DNA from: Desulfobacteraceae bacterium
GTDB lineage: Bacteria > Desulfobacterota > DSM-4660 > Desulfatiglandales > Desulfatiglandaceae
Assembly: GCA_030589225.1 (NCBI GenBank)
Contig: JAUUWD010000116.1
Span: 1-5,836, forward strand
Reading direction: 5' to 3'
Length of the DNA stretch: 5,836 nucleotides
Shown here: piece after piece, positions 1 to 5,805 of the stretch
Position numbering within the stretch: the first letter of the stretch is position 1
Layout of the letters: every line of letters starts with the position of its first letter
Translations under genes and position numbers: made by a program
The notes under the pieces: model-generated
Databases searched by the model: none
Told to the model about the DNA's origin: nothing
The model's input: the letters and a program-made list of their open reading frames with translations, nothing else

Positions 1-963
1 GAAAGGATCGCTCGCGCCCTGGATGGCATCAGTTATGATGTCCGCAAAGGGGAGACTGTCTGCCTCGTTGGCGAGTCAGGGTGCGGAAAGACCGTGTCAG
101 CCCTGCCCATCCTCAGAATTATCCCACACCCCCCTGGGGAGGTTATGGGCGGTAAAATCCTTTTCAAGGGCCAAGACCTCCTTGAACTCAGCGAAGAAGA
201 TATGCAAAAGATCCGTGGAAATCATATCGCCATGGTCTTCCAGGAACCCATGACCTCTCTCACTCCGGTTTTTACCATAGGAGATCAGATCAAAGAGGCC
301 ATCCAGGTTCATGAGCAGTTGGAAAAAAATGAAATACTTCGCAGGTGCATCCAGCTCCTTAAAGATGTGGAAATCCCGTCCCCTGAAAATCGTTTGAATG
401 ATTATCCCCATCAACTGAGTGGAGGACAAAGGCAAAGAGTGATGATTGCCATGGCCCTGGCTTGCAACCCCGACCTGGTTATTGCCGATGAACCGACTAC
501 CGCCCTCGATGTAACCATTCAGGTGCAGATACTGGATCTGTTTAAAGAGCTACAGGAAAAACGAAATATGTCCCTCCTTTACATTACCCATGATCTGGGT
601 GTGGTTGCCAATATTGCCGATCGCATCTACGTCATGTATTCGGGTATCATCGTAGAGCAGGGTTGTACCCATGACATTTTTCATAATCCCTGTCATCCAT
701 ATACCCAGGGACTTCTTGCATCACTCCCCAGCCTTAAAAAACGGGGAAGCGCGCTTCACAGCATACCTGGCGCCGTACCAGATCCCGCCTATAAACCGAG
801 TGGCTGCCCCTTTCATCCAAGATGTGAATATGCCACAGAGATTTGCCGGAGCCAGTTCCCTGAAATGTGCGACTACAGGGATGGACACCTGAGCCGCTGT
901 CCGGTGCTTTATGAACATGAAGAAGTGACTAACCCGGATAAACCGGGAAAGTGCCTAAAGTGA
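1..963 (+). CDS. oppD: Peptide ABC importer ATP-binding subunit, OppD/DppD type (5' partial)
   Basis: This is the ATPase that powers uptake of oligopeptides or dipeptides, acting at the inner face of the cytoplasmic membrane as a heterodimer with the OppF/DppF partner downstream. The reading frame is open from base 1, so the start and roughly the first 25-30 residues lie outside the window; 320 residues are visible. Numbered from the first visible codon: Walker [11 protein letters not shown] at 24-33, Q-loop Gln81 in [11 protein letters not shown], signature LSGGQRQR at 139-146, Walker B LVIADEP at about 159-165, D-loop TALD at 167-170, switch His197 in ITHD. The C-terminal oligopeptide-transporter extension has HNPCHPYT followed by a cysteine cluster (CPFHPRC, then C at 282, 290 and 300). 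Such clusters hold a [4Fe-4S] site in characterised OppD/DppD proteins. All catalytic motifs are intact. Opp versus Dpp cannot be decided without the binding protein. The last residues, KCLK, and the stop are encoded by a repeat arm (949-963). Confidence 0.93.
   Translation, partial: ERIARALDGISYDVRKGETVCLVGESGCGKTVSALPILRIIPHPPGEVMGGKILFKGQDLLELSEEDMQKIRGNHIAMVFQEPMTSLTPVFTIGDQIKEAIQVHEQLEKNEILRRCIQLLKDVEIPSPENRLNDYPHQLSGGQRQRVMIAMALACNPDLVIADEPTTALDVTIQVQILDLFKELQEKRNMSLLYITHDLGVVANIADRIYVMYSGIIVEQGCTHDIFHNPCHPYTQGLLASLPSLKKRGSALHSIPGAVPDPAYKPSGCPFHPRCEYATEICRSQFPEMCDYRDGHLSRCPVLYEHEEVTNPDKPGKCLK
933..947 (+). other. Small perfect hairpin in the 3' end of oppD
   Basis: CCCGG at 933-937 and CCGGG at 943-947 form a perfect 5-bp stem with loop ATAAA. 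It lies inside the last codons of the OppD-type gene, immediately before the repeat arm begins. There is no U-tract behind it, so it is not an intrinsic terminator. It may be an mRNA end-stabilising structure or simply chance. Confidence 0.4.
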
Positions 964-1132
964 ACTAAAGTTTGAAGTGCCTAAAGTTAAGGAGTCGCTT
1001 CGCTCCGTTTATTTACATAAAGTAGACAGAAATTCACAGATAAGAAACTCAATCTCCAAAGCACTCAATTGGGTTAAATATTACCTTCAACTTTAGGAGC
1101 TTTAGTTCACTTTAGTCACTTTAGATCACTTA
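949..1132. repeat. Inverted-repeat element 1 (CTAAAGT family) between oppD and oppF
   Basis: The left arm contains AAGTGCCTAAAGT twice (949-961 and 975-987, period 26). It also holds AAAGTGAACTAAAG (957-970), which is perfectly complementary to 1100-1113. A second perfect block, CCTAAAGTT (980-988), pairs with 1089-1097. The right arm carries an exact 9-bp tandem TCACTTTAG (1107-1115, 1116-1124) plus a partial third unit. The core (about 991-1088) is AT-rich, has a small imperfect hairpin at 991-1006, and shows no credible coding frame. The left arm runs into the end of oppD. It looks like a non-coding repeat unit that could fold into a long stem in the oppD-oppF transcript. I cannot name the family; dispersal in the genome is not visible here. 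Confidence 0.75.
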
Positions 1133-1161
1133 TTGTCATGTAATTACTCAACTGGTAGAAA
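1133..1161 (+). promoter_or_regulatory. Candidate sigma-70-type promoter for oppF
   Basis: TTGTCA (1133-1138, five of six to TTGACA) is followed after exactly 17 bases by TAGAAA (1156-1161, four of six to TATAAT). Transcription would begin near 1168, giving a leader of about 44 bases before the oppF start codon. The site sits just beyond the right arm of element 1. It would let oppF be expressed even if the element blocks read-through from oppD. This is a consensus match only. Confidence 0.4.
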
Positions 1162-1172
1162 CTTATTATGGG

Positions 1173-1193
1173 ACCACTACCCGTGGTAGCGGT
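1173..1193 (+). promoter_or_regulatory. Hairpin in the leader of oppF
   Basis: CTACC (1177-1181) pairs with GGTAG (1185-1189) around a CGT loop. The stem continues past one mismatch with ACC (1173-1175) and GGT (1191-1193). It ends 18 bases before the ATG of oppF, next to the only SD-like bases (TTAGG, 1194-1198). It may influence ribosome access, but that is speculative. Confidence 0.35.
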
Positions 1194-1211
1194 TTAGGCC
1201 GATTAATTAAG

Positions 1212-2186
1212 ATGGATAACAACACCATACTCAATGTCCAGGCTATAAAAAAATACTTCCCGGTGCGAAGGGGCTTCTTTCAGCAGGTCGTCGGGTGGAT
1301 AAAGGCTGTTGATGGTGTGGATTTTGAGATTAAACGGGGAAAGACCCTTGGGCTTGTGGGCGAGAGTGGATGCGGCAAATCCACTGTAGGCCGGGTAATT
1401 CTAAATCTTCTGGACCTGGATGGGGGAAAAGTGACTTACCGGGGTCAGGATATCAACGGTCTTTCTCAGAATAAGATGAAAACTTTGCGAAAAGAAATGC
1501 AGATCATCTTCCAGGACCCTTTTGGTTCCCTCAACCCCAGGATGACCGCAGGTCAAACCATTGAAGAGGGCCTTCGAACCTTAGGTATAAGGGGGCATGC
1601 TGAGCGCAAAAGACGTGTCAACCAGCTTCTCGAGATGGTGGGAATGTCCTCATCAGGGGCCGATCGCTATCCCCATGAATTTAGTGGCGGTCAGCGTCAG
1701 CGCATCGGTATTGCCCGGGCCTTGAGTGTAGAGCCTTCACTGATCGTATGTGATGAACCTGTTTCTGCCCTTGATGTTTCGATTCAGGCCCAGATCATCA
1801 ATCTTCTTAAGGAATTGCAAAACCAATTAGGGCTGAGTTACCTCTTTATTTCCCACGACTTGAATGTAGTGGGTTATATCAGTGATACAGTTGCCGTCAT
1901 GTACCTGGGACATATTATGGAATATGCGCCGGCAGAGGCCCTTTACGATAATCCCCTGCACCCTTATACCCGCGCATTACTTTCATCCATTCTCACCCCG
2001 GAACCGGACGACCGGCGTGAAAGACAAACCCTTTCAGGGGATGTCCCAAGCCCTTTCAATCCGCCACCAGGCTGTAAGTTCCAGGGAAGATGCCCAATGG
2101 TAGAAGACCGTTGCCGCAAAGATGAGATCAGTTTCTATGAGGCCGGTGAAAACCATGTGGCTCGGTGCTGGAAGGTGGTTGAATGA
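1212..2186 (+). CDS. oppF: Peptide ABC importer ATP-binding subunit, OppF/DppF type
   Basis: This is the second ATPase of the oligopeptide/dipeptide importer, pairing with the OppD-type subunit upstream to form the two composite ATP sites under the permease. The protein is complete at 324 residues, normal for the family. It opens with the OppF-like stretch KKYFPVRRGFFQQVVGWIKA. Motifs: Walker A GESGCGKST at 50-58, Q-loop Gln101 in IIFQDPFGSLNPR, signature FSGGQRQR at 157-164, Walker B LIVCDEP at 177-183 with Glu182, D-loop SALD at 185-188, His215 in FISHD. The C-terminal extension has NPLHPYT at 247-253 and cysteines 288, 294, 301 and 319, the set that binds [4Fe-4S] in related subunits. The ATG at 1212 is the first ATG/GTG in a frame open from 1125, and the family's usual N-terminus starts here. 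The upstream SD is weak (TTAGG, 13 bases away). The 248-base gap from oppD is unusual, because these genes normally abut or overlap; the gap holds element 1. Confidence 0.95.
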   Translation: MDNNTILNVQAIKKYFPVRRGFFQQVVGWIKAVDGVDFEIKRGKTLGLVGESGCGKSTVGRVILNLLDLDGGKVTYRGQDINGLSQNKMKTLRKEMQIIFQDPFGSLNPRMTAGQTIEEGLRTLGIRGHAERKRRVNQLLEMVGMSSSGADRYPHEFSGGQRQRIGIARALSVEPSLIVCDEPVSALDVSIQAQIINLLKELQNQLGLSYLFISHDLNVVGYISDTVAVMYLGHIMEYAPAEALYDNPLHPYTRALLSSILTPEPDDRRERQTLSGDVPSPFNPPPGCKFQGRCPMVEDRCRKDEISFYEAGENHVARCWKVVE

Positions 2187-2221
2187 TGGCCCTAAAGGGG
2201 TTGGAATTATGAACAGTTATC

Positions 2222-2539
2222 TCACCACAGAGACGCTGAGTTCGCAGAGAAATGATTTATTATTTTACTTTTCGCTGACCCCGAAGGAATAGGCTCCGCA
2301 TTCCATGGGGCGGAGGAAGCCAAAAAGCAAAATCCATTCATCTACGGCGGGTGGGTTTCCTCAAATCGATGCCCTGTTCTATAAATGCTTAGTATGGGCT
2401 TTTGCAGCCGCAGCTTCAGCAGCCGAGTGGTTTTCCATCGCCGCTTATCAATCCCGACCAGTAAGGCGGGGACTCTCGGTCCAGCCACCGGCAGGAGAAA
2501 AAGATATCCTCCTCCGCGTTCTCCGCGTCTCTGCGGTGA
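2222..2539. repeat. Inverted-repeat element 2 (CGCAGAGA family) between oppF and tRNA-Gln
   Basis: The left arm 2222-2250 (beginning TCACCACAGAGACGC) matches the reverse complement of 2511-2539 (beginning TCACCGCAGAGACGC) at 23 of 29 positions. The arms are themselves degenerate iterations of about 8-9 bp (GCAGAGAC, GCGGAGAAC, GCGGAG). The 260-base core contains a GC-rich hairpin at 2292-2321 and otherwise shows no convincing gene. Sequences of the type 'CTCTGCGGTGA/TCACCGCAGAG' are a common intergenic repeat in several bacterial phyla, and they generate familiar spurious peptides such as FTAETRRTRR on one strand and LRVLRVSAV on the other. Both of these occur here. The element fills nearly the whole 408-base gap between oppF and the tRNA. 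Confidence 0.75.
2292..2321. other. GC-rich hairpin in the core of element 2
   Basis: CTCCGC (2294-2299) pairs with GCGGAG (2310-2315). The stem continues as GG(C) with GCC (2319-2321) after a three-base GAA bulge. The loop includes the palindrome CCATGG. No U-run follows on either strand, so it is not a classical terminator. It may be an internal structural part of the repeat element. Confidence 0.4.
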
Positions 2540-2554
2540 AATCCGGTTTTTCTC

Positions 2555-2582
2555 TTGACTTTTTCGTGGAAATTGTTATATC
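2555..2582 (+). promoter_or_regulatory. Promoter of tRNA-Gln
   Basis: TTGACT (2555-2560, five of six to the -35 consensus) and TATATC (2577-2582, four of six to the -10 consensus) are 16 bases apart. Transcription would begin around 2589, a few bases before the mature tRNA 5' end at 2595. It lies 16 bases beyond the right arm of element 2, so the element stops just short of the promoter. Confidence 0.6.
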
Positions 2583-2594
2583 TATTTTTACGGA

Positions 2595-2668
2595 TGGGGG
2601 ATCGTATAGGGGTAATACGGCGGGTTCTGGCCCCGTTAACCGAGGTTCGAATCCTCGTCCCCCAGCCA
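2595..2668 (+). tRNA. tRNA-Gln, anticodon CTG
   Basis: A full cloverleaf can be folded by eye. Acceptor: TGGGGGA (2595-2601) with TCCCCCA (2658-2664). D stem: GTAT/ATAC (2604-2607, 2615-2618). Anticodon stem: GCGGG/CCCGT (2620-2624, 2632-2636, one G-T pair), loop TTCTGGC and anticodon CTG at 2627-2629. Variable loop: TAAC. T stem: CGAGG/CCTCG (2641-2645, 2653-2657) with loop TTCGAAT. The discriminator is G2665 and the 3' CCA is encoded (2666-2668). The U1-A72 first pair is typical of bacterial tRNA-Gln. It reads CAG codons; a separate TTG-anticodon tRNA for CAA would be expected elsewhere. The gene stands alone, with its own promoter and terminator. Confidence 0.97.
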
Positions 2669-2720
2669 AAACCAATCTTTTTTCAGGTAATTTTTAACGC
2701 CCTTTTTAGGGGAAAAAGCA

Positions 2721-2750
2721 AAGCCAGGTCCTTTGGACCTGGCTTTTTTT
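2721..2750. terminator. Intrinsic terminator, probably shared by tRNA-Gln (+) and nrdJ (-)
   Basis: AGCCAGGTCC (2722-2731) and GGACCTGGCT (2735-2744) form a perfect 10-bp stem with a TTT loop, followed on the + strand by a T-run to 2750. It lies 53 bases after the tRNA. On the minus strand the same stem is followed by TTTGCTTTTTCC, and it lies about 35 bases beyond the nrdJ stop. It therefore fits as a bidirectional terminator between two convergent units, stronger in the + direction. Confidence 0.9.
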
Positions 2751-2785
2751 GCTATGGGTGCTTCCTGGAGGGATAACTTTATGAC

Positions 2786-5281
2786 TTACCCACACTTGGT
2801 GTAGCCGCAGAAGTGACAGGTCATGCATCCTTCTTCAAAACTAATGGTCTGCCCGCATTCCGGGCAGGTTTCTCCTGCAAGGCTGTTTTCATATTTACGA
2901 CGTTTTTTATAAGAATCAGCATCAAGATATCTTCTCTCAAGGACACGGCTTATGGCATCCGGGATGGACAGAATCAGTCCATCTTTTTGAAACACGGGAT
3001 ACTCGCCACCAATGCCCTTTAACTGCCCAACAATTTTTTCCACTTTCACTCCCGATCTGAGGGCGAGAGAAACAAGGCGGCCAATAGCCTCTGTCTTGGC
3101 GGTCGTGGACCTTCCCGACTTGCCAATGGTCGCGAAAACCTCAAAGGGCCGGTTTTCATACTCGGTCACAGTCACATACAGGTTCCCATAACCGGTGGCC
3201 ATCTTGGTGGTAAAGCCTTCAAGGGTCTCGGGCCGCTCTTTGACAGCCGTCATGAATGCCTCTTGTGTCTTGTCCTGATCCGCAAGGGAAAGCACCTGAT
3301 TCTCTTTGCTCCCATCCCTGTAGATGGTGACGCCTTTACAGCTCAATTCATAGGCCAGGTTATAAACCTTCAACACGTCTTCAGCCGTGGCATCCCTGGG
3401 GAGATTGACCGTTTTTGAAACAGCATTGTCTGTAAACTTCTGAAAGGCGGCCTGCATACGAATGTGCCATTCTGAAGACACATCGTGGGCCGTCACAAAT
3501 ACCTCTCTCACATCCTCAGGTATTTCCTCTAAGTCCCTTATAGTCCCCTTCTGGGCAATGGTATCCATAAGTTCTCGGCTATAGAAGCCCCTTTCCCTGG
3601 CCACACTTTCGAAGTATGGGTTCACCTCCAGAAGTTCATCATTGTCCATAACGTGCCTGACAAAGCTGAGAGCAAATAATGGCTCGATACCGCTGGAACA
3701 GCCTGCAATAATACTCAAAGTACCGGTAGGCGCTATTGTGGTTGTGGTAGCATTTCTATAAGTACAGCCTTCATGGTTTTTAAAAACGCTTTTGTCGAAA
3801 TTTTCAAAAACACCTCTTTCATCAGCCAGATATTTGGATGCCCCATAGGATTCTTCCTGGATGAATCCCATCACCTTCTCGGCTATCTCAAGCGCCCTTT
3901 CTGAGTTGTAAGGCACTTTCAGTTGATACAGCATATCTGCGAATCCCATGACGCCCAGGCCAATTTTGCGATTTCCTCTCACCATTTTTTCAATTTCCGG
4001 AAGAGGGTATTTGGACATATCTATCGTGTCGTCGAGAGACCGGACGGTCCACCATACGACATCCTTTAAACTTTCGTAATCGATGGCAGGTTCTTCATCA
4101 TTTTCAATCACAAACTTGGCCAGGTTAATGGATCCAAGATTACATGCCTCGAGGGGAAGCAGCGGTTGCTCACCACATGGATTCGTGCTTTCGATTTCAC
4201 CCAATTCCGGAGTCGGATTGTCTCTGTTAATCCTGTCCAAAAAGATAATGCCGGGGTCCCCATTTTCCCACGCCTGTTTTACCAGGGCCTGATAGACTTC
4301 GTCGGCATTCAGTTCTCCAACCTTTTTATTATCCCTGGGATCTATCAGATCATAATTGCCTTTCTGCTCCACTGCTTCCATAAAATTGTCTGTTACGGCG
4401 ACAGAGATATTGAAATTATTCAATTCCTTGTTAATCTTTTTGCTGTAGATAAACTCCATGATGTCCGGGTGGTCCACTCTCAGGATGGCCATGTTGGCCC
4501 CACGGCGAGTGCCTCCCTGTTTGACCTGCTCGGTGGCTGTGTTGAAGATCTTCATAAAAGAGACAGGCCCCGAGGCCACACCACCCGTTGTCCCCACCCT
4601 ACTTTCTTTCGGCCTTAGACGCGAGAAGGAGAATCCGGTTCCACCCCCGGATTTGTGGATAAGCGCGGCGTTCTTTAAGGCATCAAAAATCCCCTCCATA
4701 CTATCCTCAACAGGCAGCACAAAGCAGGCTGCCAATTGACCCAGTCTGCGTCCAGCGTTCATAAGGGTAGGGGAGTTTGGCAAATATTTGGCCTCAGCCA
4801 TCAGGGTGTAAAATATCTCCTCCATTTTTTTCACATGGTCTTCATCTCCATACTTTTTCTCCGCCCTCGCGATATGATGGGCTACCCTTCTGAACATCTG
4901 TTCGGGGGTTTCGATAACCTTGCCCTTGCGGTCTTTCTTCAGGTATCTCCTTTCCAGAACCCTTCTGGCGTTTTCGGAAAGAACCGGGTCCTTTTTTACG
5001 AAAATGGATCTATCCAGATGAATGGGTAATGGTTTAGTAAGGCCATATTCCAGCAACTTGGCCTCAACAATTTTCTCGATAACCGGCATGGTGATGGTGT
5101 GAGCCTCGAGTCTGGCGATCTCTTTGCGCAAGAACCGGCTGATGTCCATGGCCTGGTCAGCATCGATGCTGTTATCTCTGAGCAAGAGATCCGAAAACCT
5201 ATGATCATCCCATCTATAGGCAGTCAGATCGAAGCTCCCTTCTTCTGTAACCAGAATTTTTCCTTTTTGATCCTCAATCAT
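2786..5281 (-). CDS. nrdJ: Adenosylcobalamin-dependent ribonucleotide reductase (class II)
   Basis: This cytoplasmic enzyme reduces ribonucleotides to deoxyribonucleotides for DNA synthesis and repair. It uses coenzyme B12 to make the cysteine thiyl radical, so it works with or without oxygen. The protein is complete at 831 residues. Landmarks: Cys186 in AACFVLPVEDS and Cys380 in EACNLGSINL as the active-site redox pair; Asn367-Pro-Cys369-Gly-Glu371 as the catalytic N/C/E triad with the thiyl Cys369; the PTGTLS loop at 518-523; CKGVTIYRDGSK at 648-659. Next comes a TSCPD-type domain (about 685-790), then a cysteine-rich tail with Cys806, 809, 819, 822, 825 and 830. Tails of this type bind zinc and relay electrons in class II enzymes. 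The first 80 or so residues resemble the second half of an ATP-cone. The ATG at 5281 has only a G-run (5294-5299) 12 bases upstream as SD. It is monocistronic and convergent with tRNA-Gln. No nrdAB or nrdDG partner is visible. Confidence 0.97.
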   Translation of the reverse strand: MIEDQKGKILVTEEGSFDLTAYRWDDHRFSDLLLRDNSIDADQAMDISRFLRKEIARLEAHTITMPVIEKIVEAKLLEYGLTKPLPIHLDRSIFVKKDPVLSENARRVLERRYLKKDRKGKVIETPEQMFRRVAHHIARAEKKYGDEDHVKKMEEIFYTLMAEAKYLPNSPTLMNAGRRLGQLAACFVLPVEDSMEGIFDALKNAALIHKSGGGTGFSFSRLRPKESRVGTTGGVASGPVSFMKIFNTATEQVKQGGTRRGANMAILRVDHPDIMEFIYSKKINKELNNFNISVAVTDNFMEAVEQKGNYDLIDPRDNKKVGELNADEVYQALVKQAWENGDPGIIFLDRINRDNPTPELGEIESTNPCGEQPLLPLEACNLGSINLAKFVIENDEEPAIDYESLKDVVWWTVRSLDDTIDMSKYPLPEIEKMVRGNRKIGLGVMGFADMLYQLKVPYNSERALEIAEKVMGFIQEESYGASKYLADERGVFENFDKSVFKNHEGCTYRNATTTTIAPTGTLSIIAGCSSGIEPLFALSFVRHVMDNDELLEVNPYFESVARERGFYSRELMDTIAQKGTIRDLEEIPEDVREVFVTAHDVSSEWHIRMQAAFQKFTDNAVSKTVNLPRDATAEDVLKVYNLAYELSCKGVTIYRDGSKENQVLSLADQDKTQEAFMTAVKERPETLEGFTTKMATGYGNLYVTVTEYENRPFEVFATIGKSGRSTTAKTEAIGRLVSLALRSGVKVEKIVGQLKGIGGEYPVFQKDGLILSIPDAISRVLERRYLDADSYKKRRKYENSLAGETCPECGQTISFEEGCMTCHFCGYTKCG

Positions 5282-5410
5282 GCTTTTTTAAAACCCCCCA
5301 AATTACTCTTTATTTGACTTTATTTCTCTAATGATTACAGTCTCCATAAAAAGAGACTAAGAACTTAAAACCAATGGACCATAAGCCCTGTGTCTTAGAG
5401 ATACAGTACC
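5282..5410 (-). other. Upstream region of nrdJ (leader and likely promoter, not resolved)
   Basis: This AT-rich stretch between the nrdJ start and element 3 must hold the nrdJ leader and probably its promoter. On the minus strand, TTGGTT followed after 17 bases by TTTTAT is the best sigma-70-like pair I can find, and it is weak. A 6-bp inverted repeat, AGTCTC (5339-5344) with GAGACT (5353-5358), lies just downstream of it. I see no cobalamin riboswitch (no B12-box-like core) and no convincing pair of NrdR boxes. Confidence 0.35.
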
Positions 5411-5636
5411 CGTTCACGGGTTCAAAGGTTCAGAGGTTCAAAGGTTGCATTCTCATCACCATACGTCATTTTGTAAACGTTTTGTACGGGAAAACTGACC
5501 TCTTCCACATCCCCACAGATCTGGAACATGGTATTTGGCAATTATGTGGCAAAACCAGCATTTTTTGCGAGGACTTCGGCTCTTCAATTTTGTCCTTGCC
5601 CCTAACCCTGAACGTTGAACCCTGAACCTGTGAACG
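5411..5636. repeat. Inverted-repeat element 3 (GGTTCA family) between nrdJ and the next gene
   Basis: CGTTCACGGGTTCA (5411-5424) is complementary to TGAACCTGTGAACG (5623-5636) at 13 of 14 positions. The left arm continues as four 8-bp units starting GGTT (5419-5450: GGTTCAAA, GGTTCAGA, GGTTCAAA, GGTTGCAT). The right arm is built from units of about 7 bp (AACCCTG, AACGTTG, AACCCTG, AACCTGTG; 5604-5632). The core (about 5451-5600) holds no credible gene; the open frames crossing it are partly made of the repeat units. The element occupies much of the 524-base divergent gap between nrdJ and the gene starting at 5806. Confidence 0.75.
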
Positions 5637-5754
5637 CTTACGAGATTCAATACCTGCGCATTAAAAATGCACGAAGTTCTATTTTTACCCACAACATATA
5701 GTATGTCAAGGAAAAACTACCCAATATCTAAGACACCGATGAAAAAAAAGGCAC

Positions 5755-5783
5755 TTGCTATACAGCCAGACAAATCATACCAT
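5755..5783 (+). promoter_or_regulatory. Candidate promoter for the gene starting at 5806
   Basis: TTGCTA (5755-5760) and TACCAT (5778-5783) are separated by exactly 17 bases, and each matches the sigma-70 consensus at four of six positions. Transcription would start near 5790, just before the ribosome binding site. This is a modest match. The upstream stretch 5637-5754 is AT-rich, and I find nothing else definite in it. Confidence 0.4.
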
Positions 5784-5794
5784 ATTGCATTTTT

Positions 5795-5801
5795 AGGAGG
5801 G
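5795..5801 (+). promoter_or_regulatory. Strong Shine-Dalgarno sequence
   Basis: AGGAGGG lies four bases before the ATG at 5806. It fixes the start of the gene that runs off the right edge, and it contrasts with the weak sites in front of oppF and nrdJ. Confidence 0.85.
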
Positions 5802-5805
5802 AAAA

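Noticed and set aside
2595..2668. tRNA-Gln 3' end as an integration (att) site
   Set aside because: No integrase gene is visible and there is no duplicated tRNA 3' segment elsewhere in the window.
2448..2675. Open frame of 75 codons on the minus strand
   Set aside because: It is the antisense of the tRNA (GGRGFEPRL peptide) plus the repeat arm (FTAETRRTRR). Both are classic false-gene signatures.
2305..2697. Open frame of 130 codons on the + strand downstream of oppF
   Set aside because: It runs through the core and right arm of element 2 and then straight through the tRNA. The peptide contains the well-known repeat artefact LRVLRVSAV, and no ribosome binding site is evident.
4166..4618. 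150-codon + strand frame inside nrdJ
   Set aside because: It is antisense to the conserved catalytic core of NrdJ, whose motifs are intact; this is a shadow frame.
5282..5410. Cobalamin riboswitch in front of the B12-dependent reductase
   Set aside because: No B12-box-like core or long structured leader is seen. A riboswitch would in any case be expected before B12-independent isoenzymes or B12 uptake and synthesis genes, not before the B12-using enzyme.
949..5636. CRISPR array or insertion sequence explanation for the repeats
   Set aside because: The repeat units are 7-9 bp, contiguous or inverted, with no regular spacers. No cas gene or transposase frame lies within or next to any of the three elements.
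5374..5692. Two overlapping open frames (5374-5625 + and 5456-5692 -) in the nrdJ upstream gap
   Set aside because: Both are low-complexity translations of element 3 and its flanks, with no ribosome binding site and no recognisable domain.
5691..5734. Possible NrdR boxes (ACAACATATAGTATGT at 5691 and a poorer match at 5719)
   Set aside because: The matches to the NrdR consensus are imperfect at core positions, the centre spacing is 28 rather than about 31-32, and they lie over 400 bases from nrdJ on the far side of element 3.
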